DNA from: Microbulbifer aggregans
GTDB taxonomy: Bacteria; Pseudomonadota; Gammaproteobacteria; Pseudomonadales; Cellvibrionaceae
NCBI RefSeq assembly: GCF_001750105.1
Contig: NZ_CP014143.1
Location: 1,240,001-1,304,000 of the forward strand
Length of the DNA stretch: 64,000 nt
Reading direction: 5' to 3'
In this document: positions 58,000-64,000 of the stretch, piece after piece
How the letters are laid out: each line of letters begins with the position of its first letter
Position numbering within the stretch: position 1 is the first letter of the stretch
Notes under the pieces: model-generated
Database searches by the model: none
What the model saw: only the letters and a program-made list of their open reading frames with translations
What the model was told of the DNA's origin: nothing
Position numbers and translations under genes: made by a program

Positions 58000-58012
58000 C
58001 AAGCGGGCGTGA
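57995..58012 (+). repeat. Truncated attC at the right end of the array
   Basis: TGTAACAAGCGGGCG at the stop codon matches the left ends of attC5 and attC10. No palindrome or core follows, so this marks the decayed right border of the array. Confidence 0.6.
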
Positions 58013-58147
58013 GCTATCTTGCACAAATGAAGAGCAAAATCGAAGGGCGCGATAATAGAAAATAATGACGCCATATTACGACTACTGCGTGGCAAAATCT
58101 GACCCTGCTCGGCAAGCCACGAAATCCAGGCAGTTCGCTACCATCCA

Positions 58148-58639
58148 ATGATCCGCATTGCCAACACAGGTGACGTCGTCGCTATCGCCAGAATCTACAA
58201 CCATTATGTAGAAAATACGGCTGTGACGTTTGAGGTTAATCCGGTTTCCGAAGAAGAAATGGCATCCCGGGTAGCCGAGTGCCAGGGGAGTCGCCTACCC
58301 TGGCTAGTGGCAGAGGATCCCAATGGGGTGGTAGGTTATTGCTACGCCACGAAATGGAAAGGGCGTGCGGCCTATCAGTACTCGGTCGAGGCTTCGGTTT
58401 ATGTGGCGCCATCTTCGCTTGGCAGGGGGTGGGGAACCCGCCTCTATAAGCAGCTATTGGTCGAGCTTAGGCGCCGGGACCTGCATGCAGTCATCTGTGG
58501 TATCACATTGCCCAATGAGGCCAGCGTTGCCCTGCATGAGAAGCTTGGCATGGTCAAGGTCGCCCATTTCAAAGAGGTCGGAAGGAAGTTCGATCAGTGG
58601 ATCGATGTCGGGTATTGGCAATGCCTGCTAACAGACTAA
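58148..58639 (+). CDS. Phosphinothricin/L-amino acid N-acetyltransferase-like GNAT
   Basis: The 163-aa protein matches the Pat/MnaT type of GNAT: MIRIANTGDVVAIARIYNHYVENTAVTFE, then SVEASVYVAPSSLGRGWGTRLYKQLL (acetyl-CoA binding) and ITLPNEASVALHEKLGM. These acetylate methionine sulfone/sulfoximine or related amines. No attC follows, so it is outside the array. Confidence 0.88.
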   Translation: MIRIANTGDVVAIARIYNHYVENTAVTFEVNPVSEEEMASRVAECQGSRLPWLVAEDPNGVVGYCYATKWKGRAAYQYSVEASVYVAPSSLGRGWGTRLYKQLLVELRRRDLHAVICGITLPNEASVALHEKLGMVKVAHFKEVGRKFDQWIDVGYWQCLLTD

Positions 58640-58730
58640 AAAGCTGTGGGCTATTCGCGGGGCGCAGGTAAATCAGGCGTGTGCTTCGCGCACCTGCCAT
58701 AACCAGGAATTCAGGAAACGGGATGCTCGT

Positions 58731-59060
58731 ATGGAATTTATCATTCTGCTTATCATCATCCTCGCGGTACTGGTGCTGCCGCTGAAGATGGCGGCAGCCA
58801 TGATGGGAGCGCGTAATACTGGCGCTTTTTACTGTCTTTTCGCGCTGCTGCTGGCAGTTTTCATCCAGCGGATTGTGGGTAGCATGATTCCGGGTGTCAC
58901 CGAGGAGTGGGGCCTGCTGATCGCTATTCCGCTTGCCGCTATCGCCTATATGCTCGTGCTCGGCACCGGCTTCCTGAAAGCGATCGTGATCGCGCTCGTA
59001 CAGGGGCTGATTACGATCGGCGCCGTACTCCTTCTGGGTGGCTATTTCGCCAGCATTTAG
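58731..59060 (+). CDS. Small hydrophobic membrane protein, unknown
   Basis: The 109-aa protein is almost entirely hydrophobic, with four predicted membrane segments. It is GC-rich like the chromosome and belongs to no family I know. It lies 73 bp upstream of the ZIP gene and may be co-transcribed. Confidence 0.7.
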   Translation: MEFIILLIIILAVLVLPLKMAAAMMGARNTGAFYCLFALLLAVFIQRIVGSMIPGVTEEWGLLIAIPLAAIAYMLVLGTGFLKAIVIALVQGLITIGAVLLLGGYFASI

Positions 59061-59132
59061 ACTCGCTCGCGGCCTCACATGGGCTATCGCGGCTAATCTT
59101 TACTTTCCCGTAATCCCTGCTGGAGCGCTGCA

Positions 59133-59834
59133 TTGGTGACGATCATCGTCATTCTCATCGTCTCTGGAGCGCTTCTTATTGGCGCCCTCTGGGGACTCTG
59201 GGGCAGAATCTCGGATTCCACCGAGGGGTTTCTGGTCGCCCTGGCAGGCGGCGCGCTGCTCATTTCAGCGGTACTGGAGCTCATCTATCCCTCCATGGAG
59301 GATGGGCGTGTGGGCTGGGTCCTGGTGTCTGTCCTGGCGGGGGCTGTGAGCTTTGCTTTGCTGGATTACCTGGTTAAGGAGAAGTGCGCGGCAGGGCAGG
59401 GCGCGGGACTGCTGATGGCCATTACCCTCGACGGCGTTCCGGAAAATCTCGCGCTGGGTGTCTCGCTGATTGGAACTGCACCGATGACGGTGGCGGCTCT
59501 ATCGTGCTCGATCTTCCTCTCAAACCTTCCGGAAGCAGCTGGCGGTGCCAGGGAGATGCGGGAAGGCAAGCTCAGTCGACGCACTGTACTGCTGCTGTGG
59601 ACGGCGGCCGCCCTGTTGCTATCCCTGGCTGCACTGGCCGGACATTGGCTGCTGGCCGATATCGACGACGCTATTCTTGCCTATATCCGCTGTTTTGCGG
59701 GTGGTGCGGTAGTGGCGTCCCTGGCGATCGAAGTTTTCCCCAAAGCCTTCAGCAAAGACAACTACTGGTCTGGTGTGGCGGCTGCCCTGGGGCTGGTGAT
59801 TGCACTGTTCCTGCATGCACTCGGGGAAGGGTAG
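59133..59834 (+). CDS. ZIP-family metal transporter
   Basis: The 233-aa protein has seven to eight predicted membrane segments and matches the ZIP fold. The metal-site helices read LDGVPENLALGVS and FLSNLPEAAGG. Typical ZIPs have HSxPEG in both. Here the His of the first is Asp and PEG is PEN or PEA, as in a divergent bacterial ZIP subgroup. Substrate is unknown. The TTG at 59133 lies 7 bp after GGAG. Confidence 0.8.
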   Translation: MVTIIVILIVSGALLIGALWGLWGRISDSTEGFLVALAGGALLISAVLELIYPSMEDGRVGWVLVSVLAGAVSFALLDYLVKEKCAAGQGAGLLMAITLDGVPENLALGVSLIGTAPMTVAALSCSIFLSNLPEAAGGAREMREGKLSRRTVLLLWTAAALLLSLAALAGHWLLADIDDAILAYIRCFAGGAVVASLAIEVFPKAFSKDNYWSGVAAALGLVIALFLHALGEG

Positions 59835-59861
59835 GTGTTGAGGGGCCTGAAAAGGAGGCTC

Positions 59862-60452
59862 TCACTTGGCATTGCGAGATAATTGTTTTCCCTCTCCCCG
59901 GATGATCGTCAGTACAATCTCGCCCACGGGAATACCGAGTTTGCTCAGTTTCGATTCATTGATCAGTACCCGATCGGATATCAGGTACATGCGGTCATCC
60001 ACATTGATCTCGATGGTGTCGCCTTTGTAGGGGACTTCGAGCACATAGCGGATAAACATGGCGTTGCCGCTGACCTCCACCTCAGCATCCCCCACCACAT
60101 CCTCGGCACGGCCGATATAGGTCCGCACGCCGGGCGTATCGCTTGCAGTGGGGATGAGCTGCCAGTTTCGGAATTGCACTTCTCCGTCATCAAACAGAAA
60201 GCGCTCGGCGAGCAGGCCGACGCCGCCATTCCAGCTTCCCTGCAGGTCCGCGTTGAAGCGCCGGGTGACCGTGCCATTGCGATCTTTGAGTACACCGTGG
60301 GCGGTCAGTGGGCCGCGAAAGAATTCCTCCGGCACCATCCGGGGCTGCTTGTCCTGATAGTGCTCAATGCCGGCAGAGCTGCAGGCGACAAGAAAAAGCG
60401 CGCACAGTATTAAAAGCAGGCGCCTGGTAGCGATCAGGTGAGTAGTCTGCAT
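59862..60452 (-). CDS. DUF3833 lipoprotein
   Basis: The 196-aa lipoprotein has lipobox LVAC at the end of a hydrophobic signal (MQTTHLIATRRLLLILCALFLVAC). The mature part matches DUF3833 (FFRGPLTAHGVLKDRNGTVTRRF, the typical opening). Function is unknown. The ATG at 60452 starts the signal; 17 upstream codons are rejected. Confidence 0.86.
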   Translation of the reverse strand: MQTTHLIATRRLLLILCALFLVACSSAGIEHYQDKQPRMVPEEFFRGPLTAHGVLKDRNGTVTRRFNADLQGSWNGGVGLLAERFLFDDGEVQFRNWQLIPTASDTPGVRTYIGRAEDVVGDAEVEVSGNAMFIRYVLEVPYKGDTIEINVDDRMYLISDRVLINESKLSKLGIPVGEIVLTIIRGEGKQLSRNAK

Positions 60453-60598
60453 GACGATTGGGTTCCAAGCGGAGTTGCAGTTGAGCATACGCCACCGCAC
60501 CAAATGTGGATCAGGGCGGCACAGGGTGCGCTGCGTACAACCCTAGCCTAACGCAGCCACCGGCGTCTGAATGGCGGCAGGAGGGAATTGGCAGGCAA

Positions 60599-62179
60599 TT
60601 ACTCAGCCGACACGCCGGCAGCCTCAAGCCGCTGTCGCAGGGGTTGCAGATGGGATGCAAACTGACGCCAGCGGCCCATGGACCGCTGGTGTATTGGCTG
60701 GCGCACCTGCGTTGCGCTGGCGGTCGCTGCTGCGCCTGCACTGCGATGGAATTCGAGGCAGGCCGTCTCGAACGGGAGTTCGAGCTGATCCAGCAATGCC
60801 CGGGTCTGCTGCTCCTGATCCTGTACCAGTTGATCGTAGTTGACCTCGATCAGGCGATCACCCAGCAGGTTGCGCCAGTGATCCATCAACTCGCGATAGC
60901 CGATGTAGTAGTCAGCCAGTTCTTCCAGACTGTAGGAAAAGGGATAGGCATCGGCGAACAGTTGCTTGAACATGGCAAAGCAGCTGTCCATGGGGTTGCG
61001 ATATACATGGATCAGTCGCGCCTGAGGAAAAGCCTTGGCCAATAAAGGTAGATAGAGAAAGTTGCTGGGCAGTTTATCGGTGAACAGTGGCGCGGAGCCT
61101 CTCAGGTAGGCGGTATCCTGTCGATACAGGTCGGCCGCCCGTTGCAAATCCATCGTTACCGCCTGGGCGGCGATATCGGCCCGGAACAGTCCGGGCTGGC
61201 GGATGCTGCTCAGGCGCTTTACCGCCAGTGGCCACTGGGCCAGTTCACCGAGGGACTGGACGCGACTGTGACTGGAAACGATCCGCTCCACCAGGGTGCT
61301 ACCCGACCTGGGCAGGCCGAGGATAAACACGGGGTTAGCGTCCGCGGTATTCTCGGCTGGCGGGGTTTCGGTGAACCAGCGCTGATCAAACCGCCGGCAC
61401 AGTGTATCGAACAGGGTGCGGTCATCACGGAAGTCATACTGAATACGCTTTCGTTGCAGGCTTGCGGCCTGTGCGCAGTGCGTCCACGCCGCCTCCCAGC
61501 ACTCGAGATCCTCGTACTCTTTCGCCAGGGCGTAGTGCAGGTAAACTTTTTGCCCGGCATCCTCATTCTCTGTCTTGAGTAGCGATTCCATCACGGTGCA
61601 GTGTTCAGAGCACTCGGCCCGGCGCGCCCTGGAAAGTTGCCAGTGACTGCGACCGTGATCAGGATTCTGCTCCAGAACTCGCTGCAGGTTGTCCACCGCT
61701 TCCTGTTTCCGGCCGACAAAAAGTTGAATGGCTGCGGCATTGGAGAGGATGGCAATATCGTCTGGTGCCAGGCTTGCGGCACGGCTGATCAGCGGTTCGG
61801 CTTTCTCCTGCTTGCCGATATGACTATAAACGGTTGCGAGCACATCCAGAATTTTGGCGTTATCGCGCGCGGGCTCGGTACAGCGATCCGCTTCACGCTC
61901 GGCATCGGCGTGTCGCCCGGCCTGAACCAGGCAGCGGGCTTTCTGAACACGGGCATCGAAGCGCGCGGGGTCGATTTTCAGCACGGTATCGAAGGCGCGC
62001 AGTGCCATATCAATCTTACCGCCCTCCGCGGCTGCTAGACCCAGGACGAGATGGGCATCGGCCTGCCTGGGGTCGCGCTTCAGAATATCGATGCAGAGCG
62101 CCGTTGCAGTTCGCCAGTCTTTGCGGGCAACGGCACTGCGTACTTCACTAAGCTTCCCGCTAATATCCACCGGGCTCAT
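60599..62179 (-). CDS. TPR-repeat sulfotransferase
   Basis: The 526-aa protein has N-terminal TPR repeats (residues about 10-220) and a C-terminal sulfotransferase domain with the PAPS-binding loop ILGLPRSGSTLVERIVSSHS and the 3'-phosphate motif RLIHVYRNPMDSCFAMFKQ. Similar proteins are often beside TonB receptors in marine gammaproteobacteria, with unknown targets. ATG 62179 has GGAGG 5 bp upstream; a 74-codon upstream extension is rejected. Confidence 0.88.
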   Translation of the reverse strand: MSPVDISGKLSEVRSAVARKDWRTATALCIDILKRDPRQADAHLVLGLAAAEGGKIDMALRAFDTVLKIDPARFDARVQKARCLVQAGRHADAEREADRCTEPARDNAKILDVLATVYSHIGKQEKAEPLISRAASLAPDDIAILSNAAAIQLFVGRKQEAVDNLQRVLEQNPDHGRSHWQLSRARRAECSEHCTVMESLLKTENEDAGQKVYLHYALAKEYEDLECWEAAWTHCAQAASLQRKRIQYDFRDDRTLFDTLCRRFDQRWFTETPPAENTADANPVFILGLPRSGSTLVERIVSSHSRVQSLGELAQWPLAVKRLSSIRQPGLFRADIAAQAVTMDLQRAADLYRQDTAYLRGSAPLFTDKLPSNFLYLPLLAKAFPQARLIHVYRNPMDSCFAMFKQLFADAYPFSYSLEELADYYIGYRELMDHWRNLLGDRLIEVNYDQLVQDQEQQTRALLDQLELPFETACLEFHRSAGAAATASATQVRQPIHQRSMGRWRQFASHLQPLRQRLEAAGVSAE

Positions 62180-62250
62180 AACAACCTCCGCAAATGACGA
62201 CCGGATACTTCGCCTCTCATCAATAGAGACTGCATTATACGTGCTGAAAT

Positions 62251-62275
62251 AAAAAAGGCGGGGCATGGCCCCGCC
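62251..62275 (-). terminator. Intrinsic terminator of the TonB receptor gene
   Basis: On the minus strand GGCGGGGC-CAT-GCCCCGCC is followed by TTTTTTATTT, 25 bp past the receptor stop codon. Confidence 0.92.
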
Positions 62276-62300
62276 TAACGATCCTGTGAGAGAAGTCGGA

Positions 62301-64000
62301 TCAGAACTCGTAGGACAGGCTGGCACCAATGGTGCGGGGCAGTCCGACATAATGGAACTGTCCGCGTTCGCCGTAACGGCGGGCGCTACGACCGCCAACA
62401 TAGTAGTACTCGTTGGTGACGTTATCGGCGAACAGTGAGGCGCGCCACTGATCGAGACGGTAGTCCGCGGACAGGTTGAACAGGGTGTAGCTGTCCAGCA
62501 GCTCGTTGTCGTTGAAGCTGCCGAGGCTGTTCAGTCGGGTCTGGATCTCGTCCTTGTAGTAAGCATTGCCGCGCAGGGTCAGCTCACCGGTGGGGACCTC
62601 AACGGCATAGTCCAGAGCCAGGTTGGCCTGCAGGTTGGGCACGCCCGGGAAGGCATCGCCATCGAAGCCGCCGATTTCCGGTGCATCGCCCTTCAGGCCG
62701 TGGTCGTAGTAGGTCACCCAGGCATTGATGCCGAGGTTGTCGGTGACCGCAGCCTGGGTTGCCAGTTCGATACCGTTGATCTGGCCTTTGCGGGCGTTAC
62801 CGGTGATGTTGATGGCCTGCAATTCAGACTTGGCTGGCACCTGGAGGTCTTTCCAGTCGATGCGGAAAATGGCCCCGTTGAAGATCACCCGACCGTCGGC
62901 CAGGGTGGTATGCCAGCCAAGTTCGTAATTCACTGCCGAGTCAGAGGTAAACGCCTTCTCGCTATCGAGCAGCTGGGGACCGATGTTGGTACCACCGCGA
63001 CGGAAGCCCTCGGCGGCCGTGGCATAGACCATGACATCACTGGTGAAGTTGTAGGCCGCATTCAGCTTGAACACGGTATCGTCGATCTCTGACTTACCGG
63101 AATCGCACTCGGGTTCGACGGTGTCACGGGTCCAGTACCAGTAGACCGGCAGCAGGGTGCAGTCGTAGGCGATATCTTCACTTTGCTCGAAATAGCGGGC
63201 GCCGACAGTGACTTGCAGTTGCTCGCTGGGGTGGAAGGTGGTTTCGCCGAACAGCGCGCGCTCTTCAAAAGTGCTGCCGCTGTAGGCCCAGTACTCCAGC
63301 TCACCGTAACCGGTATCGATACCGGCCCAGTCCTGGTAACCCGGGGTAAACTCGCGGGAGTTACCGGTGCCCTCGTTCTCCTCGTAGTAAACGCCGGCGA
63401 TCCAGTCCAGCCAGTCAGGGGAGTTGGCGTCGGTGGACAGGAAGCGGGTTTCGTGAACGAAGGCTTCCTCTTCATCCTGTTCCAGTGTGAAGGAAGAGAA
63501 CTCCGGGAAGTCACAGTAACCCGGCCAGATGTCCACACACAGCAGATCGGTCTGGTCGCGGTTACCCTCACCTTCGTATTGTGCCAGCGAGGTGGTGGAG
63601 AAAATCTCGACGGCCTCGGTATTCCAGCCCAGCTCAATATTGAACAGGTCGTCACGGTTGTCCCGGACTTCCTGATAGCGCAGCGGCGAGCTGTACTTGT
63701 CACCGGTGTAGGCGAGGTTCACGGCCTGGCGGCCACCAGCCTGCTGGTCCTGCAGGTAGTAGCTGACTTGCGCGTGGAAGTCCTCGGTTGGCTCCCAGCG
63801 CAGTGCTGCGCGAACAGAGGTGGTCTCTTCGGTATTCGCGTCCTTCACGACCCGGCTATCATTGCTCACGCCAGGCTCTGTCAGCACATTCACGTAGTCG
63901 ACAAAGCCAGCATCGTCGATCCGGTTTGCGGAGACGCGCAGGGCCAGAGTTTCAGACAGGGGGAGGTTGAAGATACCGGTCACGTCGCTGGAGAGGCCGT
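62301..64000 (-). CDS. TonB-dependent receptor, C-terminal part (runs off window)
   Basis: The minus-strand frame continues to the last base of the window, so about 566 C-terminal residues are seen and the signal, TonB box and plug lie beyond it. The visible part is an outer-membrane barrel with features of the family: DDAGFVDYVNVL, VSYYLQDQQAGGRQ, VYATAAEGFRRGGTN and the terminal strand VGLPRTIGASLSYEF ending in Phe. The apparent GTG at 63983 is an internal valine. The substrate cannot be told. A TPR sulfotransferase is next downstream. Confidence 0.92.
   Translation of the reverse strand, partial: GLSSDVTGIFNLPLSETLALRVSANRIDDAGFVDYVNVLTEPGVSNDSRVVKDANTEETTSVRAALRWEPTEDFHAQVSYYLQDQQAGGRQAVNLAYTGDKYSSPLRYQEVRDNRDDLFNIELGWNTEAVEIFSTTSLAQYEGEGNRDQTDLLCVDIWPGYCDFPEFSSFTLEQDEEEAFVHETRFLSTDANSPDWLDWIAGVYYEENEGTGNSREFTPGYQDWAGIDTGYGELEYWAYSGSTFEERALFGETTFHPSEQLQVTVGARYFEQSEDIAYDCTLLPVYWYWTRDTVEPECDSGKSEIDDTVFKLNAAYNFTSDVMVYATAAEGFRRGGTNIGPQLLDSEKAFTSDSAVNYELGWHTTLADGRVIFNGAIFRIDWKDLQVPAKSELQAINITGNARKGQINGIELATQAAVTDNLGINAWVTYYDHGLKGDAPEIGGFDGDAFPGVPNLQANLALDYAVEVPTGELTLRGNAYYKDEIQTRLNSLGSFNDNELLDSYTLFNLSADYRLDQWRASLFADNVTNEYYYVGGRSARRYGERGQFHYVGLPRTIGASLSYEF

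Larger units (their letters stand above)
50330..58012 (+). mobile_element. Integron gene-cassette array without integrase (CALIN or distal chromosomal integron)
   Basis: About fifteen small plus-strand genes are separated by sites that fit attC: each begins with an inverse core like YNCATAAC or RYYYAAC directly after the gene, has an imperfect palindrome, and ends with a core like GTTATGC, GTTAGGT or GTTAAGT. The next start codon follows within 60 bp. The region is AT-rich compared with flanks. No tyrosine recombinase of the IntI type and no clear attI are in the window. Flanks are ubiD plus a 133-aa gene on the left and a Pat-like gene on the right. Confidence 0.9.

Overview
This window looks like chromosome from a marine, free-living gammaproteobacterium, probably a Cellvibrionales member close to Microbulbifer. 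That placement is inferred from gene content and synteny and was not tested by any search. Supporting features are the lptM-lysA-dapF-DUF484-xerC block, argH next to algZ/algR, pilT-pilU, yggS/proC/yggT/metX/metW/DUF4426/rdgB/hemW, trxA-rho and ubiD. It also has a TPR sulfotransferase beside a TonB-dependent receptor. Base composition is GC-rich except for a lipoprotein gene at 6.3-8.3 kb and, strikingly, the 50.3-58.0 kb region, which is AT-rich.

Region by region. 0-3.1 kb: a Tat-exported PhoD-type phosphatase convergent with rlmJ. 3.1-4.1 kb: no protein gene, but tRNA-Arg(CCG), its terminator, a 19-nt duplicate of the tRNA 5' end and an unexplained repeat family. 4.2-8.3 kb: a cytochrome c5, a two-gene exported unit of unknown function and an Ig-like-domain lipoprotein. 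8.5-15.7 kb: Rep helicase, then a tightly packed run on the plus strand (DUF3565, YaiI-family, GNAT, subclass B3 metallo-beta-lactamase, GNAT, PLP desulfhydrase), then a DUF1254/DUF1214 protein. 15.8-18.1 kb: a lipid methyltransferase-like protein, ComM and UbiK. 18.4-21.6 kb: a nitrogen-acquisition unit, TorF porin-glnK-amtB-glnK, preceded by a well-spaced sigma-54 site. 21.8-24.1 kb: a short SutA-like RNA polymerase-binding protein and a DUF3604 protein. 24.1-30.1 kb: cell wall/lysine/recombination genes, cyaY and argH. 30.2-34.4 kb: AlgZ/AlgR sensor-regulator pair and the twitching ATPases PilU and PilT. 34.5-45.5 kb: yggS, an S9 peptidase, proC, yggT, a dynamin-like GTPase, metX-metW, DUF4426, rdgB and hemW. 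45.6-49.8 kb: trxA, rho, an RRM RNA-binding protein and ubiD.

50.3-58.0 kb is the most interesting part. It is an array of about fifteen small genes, all on the plus strand. Nearly every one is followed by an attC recombination site with an inverse core (RYYYAAC-like), a palindromic middle and a core (GTTRRRY-like). No integron integrase is present in the window, so it is a CALIN (cluster of attC sites lacking an integrase) or the distal part of a chromosomal integron whose intI lies outside. Five attC sites belong to one long family of 143-144 bp. The first eight cassette genes encode small membrane proteins that I do not recognise. The array is bounded on the left by a cluster of palindromes and on the right by a truncated attC.

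58.1-64.0 kb: ordinary chromosome resumes with a Pat-like acetyltransferase, a small membrane protein, a ZIP-family transporter, a DUF3833 lipoprotein, the TPR sulfotransferase and the 3' part of a TonB-dependent receptor that runs off the window.
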